DNA of 64,000 bases from Arcobacter aquimarinus. Its GTDB lineage: Bacteria > Campylobacterota > Campylobacteria > Campylobacterales > Arcobacteraceae. Every line of letters begins with the position of its first letter. Positions within the stretch are counted from its first letter, which is position 1. Shown here in pieces: positions 49,657-58,949 of the stretch. The stretch covers positions 1,426,001-1,490,000 of the forward strand of contig NZ_CP030944.1 in assembly GCF_013177635.1 (NCBI RefSeq), written 5' to 3'. The translations under genes and the position numbers were made by a program. The notes under the pieces are model-generated. The model was not told where the DNA came from. It made no database searches and was given only the letters and a program-made list of their open reading frames with translations.

Positions 49657-50577
49657 ACATTTGTTATACTCTTCTTTTAATTTGTTATATAAATCATCAA
49701 AACTTACATCTTCCATTTTTTCTAATAAATCAACCATTACAACATTATCTTCATTTCCATTCCAAACTTTTATATAATGTCCTTCTTTATATCCATTATC
49801 TTGTCTAAATTGATTTAAACAATTTTTCCCAATATAAAGTTTTTGTAACCACATAAAAGATAATCCTGAGATTTTACAACATCTAAAAAATTGGTCAATA
49901 AATCTTTCAATTCCACTAAATGAAGGCATATTACCCGTATCAATTGCTAAAGCTATGTAAGATAATTTTTCAGCTTCTTTAACCATAAGTTTTACATCAA
50001 TATCCTGAGTAGCTTCATAAATACAATGTGTATTTACTAAAGAGACTGCTTTTGGAACATTTGTTTCTTGTAAAATATAAGACATTAAAAAATGCCAAAT
50101 ATCTACAAGTTCGACATGAATATTATTCATATCTGGATCAGAATTTATATTTTTCCAATGCTTCCAAGGTGTTGATTCAATAAGTTCAGCCACTTCCATA
50201 TGAATACATCTAAGCCAATTTATCTCTTTTGCAAATTTATTTACACCTAATTCCCAATTTTTTCCATTTGTTGAATCATTTAATTTTTTTTGTAATAAAA
50301 ACATCTCTTCAAGTTTATGAGGAAATGATGAAACTTCTTCAAGTAAAGTAGCAAGTGGTAAACACTCTTCTATAACTTTATCTAATGTACTATTTGTTGG
50401 TAGTAGCTCTTTTTCACCATTTAAAAGATGTAAAATTAAAGATACCAAATAAGGTACTTCATTTTTCTCTTCCCAAGATAAAACATCATCAGATGAAACA
50501 CCTGTATATTGCATAAAATCTTCAATTGTTAAAAAACCAAGTGTTTTTATACTCTCTTTAAAATCTTTATATAACAA
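49651..50577 (-). CDS. dut: dimeric dUTP diphosphatase with an N-terminal extension
   Basis: A 308-residue all-alpha dUTPase that removes dUTP. The core starts about residue 86: KLEEMFLLQKKLND, then EINWLRCIHMEVAELIESTPWKHW (E128, E131) and VELVDIWHFLMS (E156, D159), the metal-binding pairs. The first ~60 residues are extra, with LTIEDFMQYTGVSSDDVLSWEEKNEVPYLV, which looks like an HTH. The core is typical; the extension is unusual and may regulate or anchor the enzyme. Confidence 0.85.
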   Translation of the reverse strand: MLYKDFKESIKTLGFLTIEDFMQYTGVSSDDVLSWEEKNEVPYLVSLILHLLNGEKELLPTNSTLDKVIEECLPLATLLEEVSSFPHKLEEMFLLQKKLNDSTNGKNWELGVNKFAKEINWLRCIHMEVAELIESTPWKHWKNINSDPDMNNIHVELVDIWHFLMSYILQETNVPKAVSLVNTHCIYEATQDIDVKLMVKEAEKLSYIALAIDTGNMPSFSGIERFIDQFFRCCKISGLSFMWLQKLYIGKNCLNQFRQDNGYKEGHYIKVWNGNEDNVVMVDLLEKMEDVSFDDLYNKLKEEYNKCK

Positions 50578-50579
50578 AT

Positions 50580-52073
50580 TTAACTCCTATTTAGTGGTAA
50601 TTCTATAATAAATTTTGCTCCAATATCACTATTACAAACAGATATTTTACCTAAACTATGCTGTTCAATTATAGTTTTGCTCATATATAATCCTAATCCT
50701 GTACCATTTTTATTTGTTTTTGTTGAAAAATATGGATCAAATATTTTATCAATAACTTTTGGATTTATTCCACCTGCATTATCTTCTAATTCAATATATA
50801 AATTATTATTTTTTTCATAACTATAAATATTTATAATTCTATTTTCAATATTTTTTTCAAGCATTGCATCACATGAATTTTTTGCAAGATTTATAAAAAC
50901 TTGTACCATTTCATTTAAAAAAATCTCAACCAAAGAAGTAGATTCATTTTTATATTCCACTTTTATAGAGTTTATTTTAAATAAATATGATAAAAAGTCT
51001 ATAGATTTGTTTATAACATTTTCTATATAAACTTCTTCTTTTTTCTTATTTGGTTTAAAATAATCTCTAAAATCATCAATTGTTTTTGACATATAATCAA
51101 GTTGCTTTGTAACTTGTAAAACAACATCATTTAAAATTTCATCTGTTATTTCACCCTGAATTTCTTTTAATAAAGGTAATTTTTGAATTAAAATAGAAAC
51201 AGCTTGTAATGGTTGTCTCCATTGATGTGCAATCATACTTATCATTTCACCTAATGCTGCTGATTTTGATTGTTCTACCAAAAGATTTTGTTGATTTTTA
51301 AGTTTTTTTTGAAAAGTTATATCTTCATTTATAGCATCATAACTTATTATGTTTCCATCATCATCAAAATTTGGATGAATTGTTGTTTTAAGCCAATAAT
51401 AATCTTTGTTTTTCTTAAGATTTTTTATTTCTCCCTGCCACATTTCACCTGTTTTTATTGTATTCCATAAATTTTCAAAAAAATCTTTTTGCATATCTGG
51501 ATGATTTAAAAGATTATAAGATTTACCAATAAGTTCAAATGGTTCATAACCTGAAATTTTACAAAAAGCACTAGAAACACTTATTATTATTCCATTTAAA
51601 TCACATCTTGACATAATCACATATTTATCTACTATATCAATAGATTTATTTAAAGCACTTTGAATTTGCTCAATAGATTTTGAATATATATCTAATAAAA
51701 CTGAAAATATTTTTTGAAAATAAAAATTTATTTTTTCAATTAAATCAAAAGATTCTAGTTTATTTTCAAAAACAAAATTAATCATAGAGTCTTTAAATGC
51801 TGAAAAAAGTAAAAAAAGCTCATTTATTTTCATATTTTTCTTTTTTAAATATTTTAAAAAATCAATAACTGAAGAGTTTTTCCCATACTCTTCCTCTTTT
51901 CTTACAACCAATATAAAATGCTCAATAAGTGAAAATGAATATCTTTTTATAAATAAATTTTCATCAATAGAATAAATTTTTATTAAATCTAAAACCACTG
52001 GTATTTTAATCCAAGTTCTAATAATAGCAATTTTATTTTTTTCTATTTGTTCAACAAATTGGATTATATTCAT
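50580..52073 (-). CDS. PAS-type sensor histidine kinase
   Basis: A 497-residue kinase without TM segments. After an N-terminal helical domain (about 1-145) comes a PAS-PAC unit (SRCDLNGIIISVSSAFCKISGYEPFELIGKSYNLLNHPDM), the H-box ISMIAHQWRQPLQAVSILIQ, and an ATPase domain with VFINLAKNSCDAML, YIELEDNAGGI and GTGLGLYMSKTIIEQH. Soluble, so it likely senses redox or a ligand in the cytoplasm. No regulator is adjacent. Confidence 0.88.
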   Translation of the reverse strand: MNIIQFVEQIEKNKIAIIRTWIKIPVVLDLIKIYSIDENLFIKRYSFSLIEHFILVVRKEEEYGKNSSVIDFLKYLKKKNMKINELFLLFSAFKDSMINFVFENKLESFDLIEKINFYFQKIFSVLLDIYSKSIEQIQSALNKSIDIVDKYVIMSRCDLNGIIISVSSAFCKISGYEPFELIGKSYNLLNHPDMQKDFFENLWNTIKTGEMWQGEIKNLKKNKDYYWLKTTIHPNFDDDGNIISYDAINEDITFQKKLKNQQNLLVEQSKSAALGEMISMIAHQWRQPLQAVSILIQKLPLLKEIQGEITDEILNDVVLQVTKQLDYMSKTIDDFRDYFKPNKKKEEVYIENVINKSIDFLSYLFKINSIKVEYKNESTSLVEIFLNEMVQVFINLAKNSCDAMLEKNIENRIINIYSYEKNNNLYIELEDNAGGINPKVIDKIFDPYFSTKTNKNGTGLGLYMSKTIIEQHSLGKISVCNSDIGAKFIIELPLNRS

Positions 52074-52082
52074 TCTTATTTA

Positions 52083-52259
52083 CTACTTATTATGATTTTT
52101 TAAACTAAAAAACTTACAAGCTTCTCCACTTGAATTTTTTACAGTGATTGAGGGAAGAACAGGAGATTTAAATCCATAAGCATTACAACCATGAGGTCTT
52201 GAAGCTTCCCACGTTACGAAATAATATACACACTTTTGACAAACTACTCTTTTTTCCAT
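52083..52259 (-). CDS. 58-residue Cys-rich conserved small protein
   Basis: A short ORF starting MEKRVVCQKCVYYFVTWEAS, then RPHGCNAYGFKSPVLPSITV and GEACKFFSL. Cysteines at 7, 10, 25 and 48 suggest zinc binding. It lies 12 bases after recR and before the kinase; its ribosome site is weak, so it may be coupled to recR. I believe this is a conserved type in Campylobacterota, but no function is known to me. Confidence 0.65.
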   Translation of the reverse strand: MEKRVVCQKCVYYFVTWEASRPHGCNAYGFKSPVLPSITVKNSSGEACKFFSLKNHNK

Positions 52260-52271
52260 TTTTAATTATTT

Positions 52272-52844
52272 TTATATCTCTACTTTACTTTGTATTGCTT
52301 TTGACAATGATAAGATATCAACATTTTCTAAACTAACTCCTGTTGGAACACCTTGTGCTATTTTTGTAAATTTTATATCAAAATCTTTAAGTTTATCTTC
52401 TATAAATAAAATAAATGCATCATTTGCAATTGATGGAGTTATTGCAAAGAGTATATTTTTAACTTCATTATTTATTATAAATTTTTGTAAAGATAAAATC
52501 ACATCTTGATCCAATTCTTCAATTACAAAATATTTTCCATCAAATTGATTTGAATCTTCAATAACAAATATATCTTTCGCACTTTGAACAATACATAATT
52601 TTTCATTGTCTCTACTTTCATCAAGACAAACTTCACAAATTTCATGCTCACTCATAGAACCACATCTTGAGCATTTTGTAATATTCTTCAAAGCATTTTC
52701 TATACTATGAGCTATTTTAATCCCACAATAATTATCGTTCATAACAATATGATAAGCTAAACGTAAAGCTGATTTTTTACCAATTGTAGGTAAAGATTCA
52801 AAAGCTTCAACTAGTTCATAAAATTTTTCTAATCCTTTATTCAT
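52272..52844 (-). CDS. recR: recombination mediator RecR
   Basis: A 190-residue protein for RecFOR recombinational repair. It has the N-terminal HhH FESLPTIGKKSALRLAYHI, a zinc finger with C58, C61, C70, C73 (CSRCGSMSEHEICEVC) and a Toprim domain (CIVQSAKDIFVIEDSNQFDGKYFVI). Length is typical. The downstream small Cys gene appears co-transcribed. Confidence 0.94.
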   Translation of the reverse strand: MNKGLEKFYELVEAFESLPTIGKKSALRLAYHIVMNDNYCGIKIAHSIENALKNITKCSRCGSMSEHEICEVCLDESRDNEKLCIVQSAKDIFVIEDSNQFDGKYFVIEELDQDVILSLQKFIINNEVKNILFAITPSIANDAFILFIEDKLKDFDIKFTKIAQGVPTGVSLENVDILSLSKAIQSKVEI

Positions 52845-52930
52845 GGAAAGAATTATATCTAAGATTTATAATAATTTAGATAAAATCGCGGTTTGCATAA
52901 ATATAATTATTTTTTTAAGGGAGATAAAAA

Positions 52931-54046
52931 TTGACTGAAATAGATTATTATGAATTACTAGAAATTAGTAAAAATTCAGATAAAAGTACAATCAAAAAAG
53001 CCTATAGACAAATGGCTATGAAATATCATCCTGATAAAAATCCAGGGGATAATGAAGCTGAAGAAAAATTTAAAGCTATAAATGAAGCCTATCAAGTATT
53101 AAGTGATGAAGAAAAAAGGGCTCTTTATGATAGATATGGTAAAGCTGGACTAGAAGGACATGGTCAAAGAGGAGGATTCTCTGGAGGATTTGATGATTTA
53201 AGTTCTGTTTTTGAAGAGATGTTTGGATTTGGTTCAAGTTCAAGAGGAAGAAAACAAAGAAAATCATATAACTATAATTTAGATGTAACAATTGAAGTAA
53301 AATTAGATTTCAACGAAGCTGTATTTGGTTGCAAAAAAGAGATAAACTATAAATACAAAACAGCTTGTAAATCTTGTAAAGGTACAGGTGCTAAAGATGG
53401 TAAAATGTCTACTTGTTCTATGTGTAATGGTCATGGACAGATTCATTCTAGACAAGGTTTTATGACTTTTGCACAAACTTGTCCAAAATGTGGTGGAAGT
53501 GGTCAAGCTTCAACTGATTCTTGTAAATCTTGTGGTGGAACTGGATATGATGAAATAAAAGACAATTTCAAAGTTGATATTCCAGAAGGTGTAAATGATG
53601 GAATGAGAATAAGAGTTTCAAATAAAGGAAATATTGCTCCTGATGGCTCACGTGGTGATTTATATTTACAAGTAAAAGTTAAAGAAGATGCCCATTTTGT
53701 AAGACATGATGATGATATATATTATGAAGCACCTATTTTCTTCACTCAAGTTGCTCTTGGAGGAAAAATTAAAATTCCAAGCCTAAGAGGTGAACTAGAA
53801 CTTGAAATTCCAAAAGGTGCAAAAGATAAACAACAATTTACATTTAAAGGTGAAGGTGTTAAATCTGTTCAAGGATATGGAAAAGGTAATTTAATTGTTC
53901 AAATTAAAATAGAGTATCCTAAATCATTAAATGATGAACAAAAAGAGCTTTTAGAAAAACTTCAAGAGAGTTTTGGAATAGAGAGTAAACCTCATGAATC
54001 AACATTCGAATCAATGTTTGATAAAGTAAAAAAATGGTTTTCATAA
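52931..54046 (+). CDS. dnaJ: chaperone DnaJ
   Basis: A 371-residue Hsp40. The J domain has HPD at 33-35; a G/F-rich region follows (GLEGHGQRGGFSGGFDDL); then four CxxCxGxG zinc motifs (CKSCKGTG, CSMCNGHG, CPKCGGSG, CKSCGGTG) and a C-terminal substrate domain. It starts with TTG at 52931 after AAGGGAG. dnaK/grpE are not adjacent. It is followed by trpB after 28 bases. Confidence 0.95.
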   Translation: MTEIDYYELLEISKNSDKSTIKKAYRQMAMKYHPDKNPGDNEAEEKFKAINEAYQVLSDEEKRALYDRYGKAGLEGHGQRGGFSGGFDDLSSVFEEMFGFGSSSRGRKQRKSYNYNLDVTIEVKLDFNEAVFGCKKEINYKYKTACKSCKGTGAKDGKMSTCSMCNGHGQIHSRQGFMTFAQTCPKCGGSGQASTDSCKSCGGTGYDEIKDNFKVDIPEGVNDGMRIRVSNKGNIAPDGSRGDLYLQVKVKEDAHFVRHDDDIYYEAPIFFTQVALGGKIKIPSLRGELELEIPKGAKDKQQFTFKGEGVKSVQGYGKGNLIVQIKIEYPKSLNDEQKELLEKLQESFGIESKPHESTFESMFDKVKKWFS

Positions 54047-54074
54047 TAAATTAAATTATAAAAAAAGGAAATAA

Positions 54075-55292
54075 ATGAACAAATCATATTTAGAAACTAT
54101 GCCTGATAACAATGGTTTTTTTGGTAAATTTGGAGGTTCATTTATTCCTCCTGCATTAGAAAAACCTTTTGAAGAGATAAAACAAGCTTATAAAGAATTA
54201 AAAAATTCGCCTAAATTTATAGAAGATTTAAGATATGTAAGAAAGCACTATCAAGGAAGACCTACTCCAATTTCATTTGCTAAAAATCTTACAAACTTTT
54301 GTGGTGGAGCAAAAATCTATCTAAAAAGAGAAGATTTAAACCATACAGGTGCTCATAAATTAAATCATTGTATGGCTGAAGTTATTTTAGCTAAACATTT
54401 AGGGAAGAAAAAAGTAATAGCTGAAACAGGTGCTGGTCAACATGGTGTTGCACTTGCAACTGCGGCAGCTTATTTTGGACTTGAATGTGAAATTCATATG
54501 GGTGAAGTTGATATTGCAAAAGAGCATCCAAATGTAGTAAGAATGAAAATTCTTGGAGCAAAAGTGATTCCTGCAACCCATGGACTTAAAACTTTAAAAG
54601 AAGCTGTTGATTCAGCATTTGAAGCATATTTAGCAGATACGCAAAACTCTATTTATTGTATTGGCTCTGTTGTTGGTCCTCATCCTTTTCCTATGATGGT
54701 AAGAGATTTTCAAAGTGTAATTGGATTTGAATCACGAGAACAGTTTTTAGAACATGAAAATAAACTTCCTGACAATGTAGTTGCTTGTGTTGGAGGTGGA
54801 AGTAATGCAATGGGAATTTTTTCTGGATTTATCGATGATAAACAAGTTGAGCTTTATGGTGTTGAACCAATGGGAAAAGGTGATAAAATTGGAGAGCATT
54901 CTGCATCTTTAACTTATGGAGAAGAAGGAATAATGCATGGATTTAATTCTATCATGTTAAAAGATGAACAAGGAAATCCAGCACCTGTTTACTCAATAGG
55001 AAGTGGAATTGATTATCCTAGTGTTGGACCAGAACACGCTTATTTAAAAGAATCAGGAAGAAGTAAAGTTGGTCTTTGCGATGATAATGAAGCTGTTGAT
55101 GCTTTTTATAAATTATCTCAACTAGAAGGAATTATTCCAGCACTTGAATCAGCTCATGCAGTTGGATTTGCTATGAAATTAGCAAAAACTCTGGATAAAG
55201 AAAAAACTATTTTAGTAAGTTTAAGTGGTCGAGGGGATAAAGATATTGATTTTGTTATTAATAACTACCCTATTCCAAATTCAAAATTTTAA
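54075..55292 (+). CDS. trpB: tryptophan synthase beta chain
   Basis: A 405-residue PLP enzyme that joins indole and serine. The PLP lysine is in HTGAHKLNH (Lys95); [14 protein letters not shown] and [12 protein letters not shown] bind the cofactor phosphate. Length suits the standard TrpB. trpA is not beside it, and trpD is at 43 kb, so the pathway is scattered. AAAAGGA precedes the ATG. Confidence 0.97.
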   Translation: MNKSYLETMPDNNGFFGKFGGSFIPPALEKPFEEIKQAYKELKNSPKFIEDLRYVRKHYQGRPTPISFAKNLTNFCGGAKIYLKREDLNHTGAHKLNHCMAEVILAKHLGKKKVIAETGAGQHGVALATAAAYFGLECEIHMGEVDIAKEHPNVVRMKILGAKVIPATHGLKTLKEAVDSAFEAYLADTQNSIYCIGSVVGPHPFPMMVRDFQSVIGFESREQFLEHENKLPDNVVACVGGGSNAMGIFSGFIDDKQVELYGVEPMGKGDKIGEHSASLTYGEEGIMHGFNSIMLKDEQGNPAPVYSIGSGIDYPSVGPEHAYLKESGRSKVGLCDDNEAVDAFYKLSQLEGIIPALESAHAVGFAMKLAKTLDKEKTILVSLSGRGDKDIDFVINNYPIPNSKF

Positions 55293-55301
55293 GGCTAAAT
55301 A

Positions 55302-55898
55302 ATGATACATTTAGAATATATAGGCTCAAGAGCTGTAATAAGTCAACATGGCATATCTTTTAAAGAAGGTAAAAAAGATAAATTTATCTATTTACCTTAT
55401 GTTTATGAAATTTTAAATTCAATAAATAGTAGCTATGAGCTTAATAAAAAACATTCATATCAAATTAAAATTGATAATTTAGCGTATGAAAAACTATATT
55501 TATATCTAATTTCAATTAATCCAAATATCAATACTGAAATAGAAGATAGATTAAATAATTACTTAAATCATTTAGATGAAGAAGAACAAGAAGTTTCAAA
55601 TAGAGTTAGTTTATCTGATTTTGAAAAAAATGTTTATATTTCAAATTTAAAATTAATGAGAAATTATAAAATACAAAGAGCAAAAAATAAGATTTTCTAC
55701 TTCTATTGTACTAAAGCCATTGTAGAAATAATTAAAACAAATAAAATAAAAAAAATTGAGTTACCATTTAGTGAAAAATTTTGGCATGTTTTAAAAACGA
55801 TTCAAGGTAAATTAGCACTTGAAAAAATCACTTCAAACATTTCAACTCAAGAAAAAGATGATATTTTATTAATTAATCTTACTACAAATATTTATTAA
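55302..55898 (+). CDS. conserved protein of unknown function
   Basis: A 198-residue protein starting MIHLEYIGSRAVISQHGISF, with FIYLPYVYEILNSINSSYEL and a basic, helical middle (NYKIQRAKNKIFYFYCTKAIVEIIKT). It follows trpB by 10 bases, so it is likely co-transcribed. No family is recognised. It converges on and overlaps the next gene by 4 bases. Confidence 0.6.
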   Translation: MIHLEYIGSRAVISQHGISFKEGKKDKFIYLPYVYEILNSINSSYELNKKHSYQIKIDNLAYEKLYLYLISINPNINTEIEDRLNNYLNHLDEEEQEVSNRVSLSDFEKNVYISNLKLMRNYKIQRAKNKIFYFYCTKAIVEIIKTNKIKKIELPFSEKFWHVLKTIQGKLALEKITSNISTQEKDDILLINLTTNIY

Positions 55899-56557
55899 AA
55901 TTGTTTAATTATATTTTTATTGAAATTTTCTAATTCTTTATATTTGTACATTAATTCTTGGTATTTTAAATTGTAATCATTATATAAAAATGAGTAATCA
56001 TTTTTCTCATTTTTATACTTATCATAACCTTTTTTAGAACTATTTGATAAAGCACTTATAAAATTAAAAGAATCAACTTTTGTTAATATCTCATCCAATT
56101 TATCTTGAGATATTACATCTGTTGAAGTACTTGTTAAATTATTAATCTTTTGAGAAATAGATTCTTGTAATAAATCAAATAAATTATTTCTATTTTTTGA
56201 ACTTAAAAATATACTTTTATCATTATATCTATCACTTAAATAAGAATAACCTAACTCAAAAGGTTGTCCTAAAACTGTATTAAATAAAGCTTTTCCTAAA
56301 ATTTCATCATTTGAAAACAGAGTTGTAAGTCTTAAATTCTTTGCCATATTTTTTTCATCTTCACTAACAAACAAAGTTTCTATTTCTTCTAAACTAATAC
56401 CTTTTATATTTTCATAAGTTAAACTATTTGTTTTAGAAGTTTTGTTTTCAACTCTTTTATCAACTAAATTATTTAAAAAACTATTAACCTCTTCTTTTAT
56501 TGTAGCATCAGATTTTAAAGAGTTAGAAATTAATAAATTATAATTTGAATTTATCAT
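55895..56557 (-). CDS. unknown helical protein
   Basis: A 220-residue protein rich in N, K, S and E, predicted mostly helical, with NVEN-type linkers and a C-terminal coiled-coil-like end (YNLKYQELMYKYKELENFNKN). It starts one base after the stop of the DUF455 gene, so it shares that operon. No signal peptide or known domain is seen. Confidence 0.55.
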   Translation of the reverse strand: MINSNYNLLISNSLKSDATIKEEVNSFLNNLVDKRVENKTSKTNSLTYENIKGISLEEIETLFVSEDEKNMAKNLRLTTLFSNDEILGKALFNTVLGQPFELGYSYLSDRYNDKSIFLSSKNRNNLFDLLQESISQKINNLTSTSTDVISQDKLDEILTKVDSFNFISALSNSSKKGYDKYKNEKNDYSFLYNDYNLKYQELMYKYKELENFNKNIIKQF

Positions 56558-57376
56558 TTAATTACAATCCTCTTTTTTTGATAATTTTTTTAATTCGTTA
56601 CAAGAAAAACCAGCTTGTTTTCTAGCATCAAAATTCAAATCCATTTTTCTTTTTGTACTTCCTGGAAAAACTTCTTCTATTATTTTCATATATGTAGTTT
56701 CTGGTTCTACATTCAGTCTTTCACACTCGTACTTGAACCAAATATCACCTTTTTTTACATGATCAACTTCTTCTTTTAATATAATATTTAGAACTTCTAA
56801 AAACTTCATATTAAATTCATCTCTATTTGAGTTTAATTTTTCCATTATTTTAGGATTTTGATCAAGTCCATTTGCTTCAAGATATCTAGGAACTGCTGCC
56901 ATTCTTCGCAAAAATTCAGGAGTAGCTTCCATCGCTTCAAAAAGATTTTTGTGTACAGGGAAATCTCCATAAACACCATTTAATTCAGTTAATAAATTTT
57001 CAAGCATTAAAAAATGTCTTATTTCATCATCAGCTACTTCTAACCAATCTTTATAATATTGTATTGGCATATTTTTAAATCTCAAGGCTGCATCTAAAGC
57101 TAAATCAATTGCTGAATATTCAATATGTAAAATTGTATGAACTAAATATCTTTTCCCTTCAATTGATTTGAAATTTTTAATAGGTGGAAGTTCTGTTGGT
57201 TTAACTATTTCTAAAAAAGTGGCATAAGATGGCTTATCAAAAACATAAGGTTCGTATGAATTATCAAAAAAAGTTTCATTATTTAAAAACTTTTGATAAA
57301 AGAATTTAAACTTTTCAATCTTATTTTGTGGTTCGCTTGTTAATAAAACTTCTTCAAGTGTATTAAAATAATCCAT
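56558..57376 (-). CDS. DUF455 ferritin-like protein
   Basis: A 272-residue four-helix ferritin-like protein. Motifs are HTILHIEYSAIDLALDAALRF (E and H ligands), DEIRHFLMLENLLTELN, and LEEVDHVKKGDIWFKY-like ILKEEVDHVKKGDIWF, which together supply the E/ExxH di-iron ligands. DUF455 proteins are suspected di-iron oxygenases; some relatives modify tRNA, but the substrate here is unknown. Its promoter is divergent from the MBL gene. Confidence 0.82.
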   Translation of the reverse strand: MDYFNTLEEVLLTSEPQNKIEKFKFFYQKFLNNETFFDNSYEPYVFDKPSYATFLEIVKPTELPPIKNFKSIEGKRYLVHTILHIEYSAIDLALDAALRFKNMPIQYYKDWLEVADDEIRHFLMLENLLTELNGVYGDFPVHKNLFEAMEATPEFLRRMAAVPRYLEANGLDQNPKIMEKLNSNRDEFNMKFLEVLNIILKEEVDHVKKGDIWFKYECERLNVEPETTYMKIIEEVFPGSTKRKMDLNFDARKQAGFSCNELKKLSKKEDCN

Positions 57377-57394
57377 AAATAACCTCTTTTTTGA

Positions 57395-57400
57395 TATAAT
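57395..57400 (+). promoter_or_regulatory. -10 element of the MBL hydrolase gene
   Basis: TATAAT in TTTGATATAATC. The transcript should begin near 57407, downstream of the ATG at 57403, so the gene start is the next in-frame ATG at 57430. Confidence 0.6.
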
Positions 57401-57429
57401 CTATGAATTTTAGCAAAGTAAGGTTTAAA

Positions 57430-58023
57430 ATGGATATAAAAGTACAAGCTATGGGTGATTATCAAACAAATTGTTATATTGTAACAATTAATGAAAAAGA
57501 TATAATTATCGACCCAGGAGTAAACGCTCTTTCTTGGATAAAAAACAATGTAAAAAATCCAATCGCTGTATTAAATACACATGGACATTTTGATCATATT
57601 TGGTCAAATCAAATAGTGAAAGAGACTTATAATATAAAATTATATACTCCAAGAGATGATGAATTTATGTTGACTTTAGATCCTTATGGATTAGGAATGC
57701 CTCCTTCTTATGCTGATGTTTTAGTAAATCCTGATGAAGAGATAGAACTTGAAGGGATAAAAATAAAATTTCATCATTTTCCAGGTCATACACCTGGTTG
57801 TAGTGCTTTACAAATAGATAAACATTTATTTACTGGAGATTTTATTTTTAAAGGAACTATAGGAAGATTTGATTTTCCTAACTCTGATGCTACACTAATG
57901 AAACGAAGTTTAAATAAAATACTAAAATGGAGTGAAGATTTTCATATTTATCCAGGTCATGGGGATAAAACAACACTTAAAAATGAAATAGAATCTTTAA
58001 AACAATGGGAAAAATATATTTAA
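57430..58023 (+). CDS. MBL-fold hydrolase (glyoxalase II-like)
   Basis: A 197-residue metallo-beta-lactamase-fold hydrolase. It has the metal motif NTHGHFDHIW (HxHxDH type), GHTPGC and a final YPGHGDKTTL. Start chosen at 57430 for AAGG 6 bases upstream and the -10 position; a longer frame at 57403 is less likely. Relatives hydrolyse S-lactoylglutathione-type thioesters, but substrate is unknown. It is followed by two GGDEF-like genes. Confidence 0.85.
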   Translation: MDIKVQAMGDYQTNCYIVTINEKDIIIDPGVNALSWIKNNVKNPIAVLNTHGHFDHIWSNQIVKETYNIKLYTPRDDEFMLTLDPYGLGMPPSYADVLVNPDEEIELEGIKIKFHHFPGHTPGCSALQIDKHLFTGDFIFKGTIGRFDFPNSDATLMKRSLNKILKWSEDFHIYPGHGDKTTLKNEIESLKQWEKYI

Positions 58024-58039
58024 ATAAAGGCTAAAGAAA

Positions 58040-58942
58040 ATGAATCTATCTTGTGAGACAATAATAAATGAGAATGAAAAATTAAAACTTTCTGATTTAG
58101 AAAAAAGCTGTTTAAATATTTTTGATTATTTAAATTTACATCATAATATAAAATTATTAAAAATAAATATTAAAAAAAATGATACTATAGAAAACTTATT
58201 TAGTTGTTGCAATGATAATGTTAATTATCATATAAATAGTTTAGATTTTAAACAAAACTGTGATACTGAAATGATTTTTGAATTCTTATCTGAAACTTTA
58301 GAAGAATATGAAAATATAAAAGAAAATCTAAATTTTATAAAATTATCTCTACAAATTTTTTCTCAATCTTTGTACAATAAATATATGGAAAAAACTTTAA
58401 ATGAGCTCTCTTTAGTTGATTCTGTAACAGGTTCTTATAATAGATGTTATTTAAATAATTATGTTGGAAATCTACTAAGTTTATCAAATAGAGAACAAAA
58501 AAAAATAGCTTTTGTAAAAATTGCTATTGATCAATTTAAAGCAGTAATTGATGAATTTGATTATGAAATAGGTGATAAAGTTTTAAAGTGTTTAGCTAAA
58601 AGTTTAAAAGATAGTATAAGAGAATCTGATATTGTTATTAAAATTTCTAATGATGAATTTTTAGTTATTTTATTAAATGTTATTAATGAAAACAATGCTA
58701 TAATCATAACACAAAAACTTATTAATAACTTTAGTCAAGAGAAAGTTATAATAAATGAAGATAATAAACAGACATTGATGAAAACTATTTGTGGTGGTAT
58801 TTCAATATATCCTGATAATGCTACAACTATAGAAGAAATTATAAAAAAATCTGATATTGCTCTTTATGAAGCTAGAAATAGAGGAAGAAGTCAATTCTTC
58901 TTATTTAATGAAGAAGATACAAATAAAATAGATTTTTTTTAG
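58040..58942 (+). CDS. GGDEF-like protein with altered active site (SNDEF)
   Basis: A 300-residue protein with an N-terminal helical/sensory part (about 1-120) and a C-terminal GGDEF-domain fold: VDSVTGSYNRCYL, VKIAIDQFKAVIDEFDYEIGDKVLKCLAK. The signature motif reads SNDEF (203-207) instead of GGDEF, so cyclase activity is doubtful. It is a tandem paralog of the next gene, with AAAATG start. It could bind c-di-GMP or GTP as a regulator. Confidence 0.78.
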   Translation: MNLSCETIINENEKLKLSDLEKSCLNIFDYLNLHHNIKLLKINIKKNDTIENLFSCCNDNVNYHINSLDFKQNCDTEMIFEFLSETLEEYENIKENLNFIKLSLQIFSQSLYNKYMEKTLNELSLVDSVTGSYNRCYLNNYVGNLLSLSNREQKKIAFVKIAIDQFKAVIDEFDYEIGDKVLKCLAKSLKDSIRESDIVIKISNDEFLVILLNVINENNAIIITQKLINNFSQEKVIINEDNKQTLMKTICGGISIYPDNATTIEEIIKKSDIALYEARNRGRSQFFLFNEEDTNKIDFF

Positions 58943-58949
58943 GAGAAAA

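Noticed and set aside
57403-57429. upstream start for the MBL hydrolase
   Set aside because: The predicted transcript starts at or after this ATG, and the AAGG site favours 57430.
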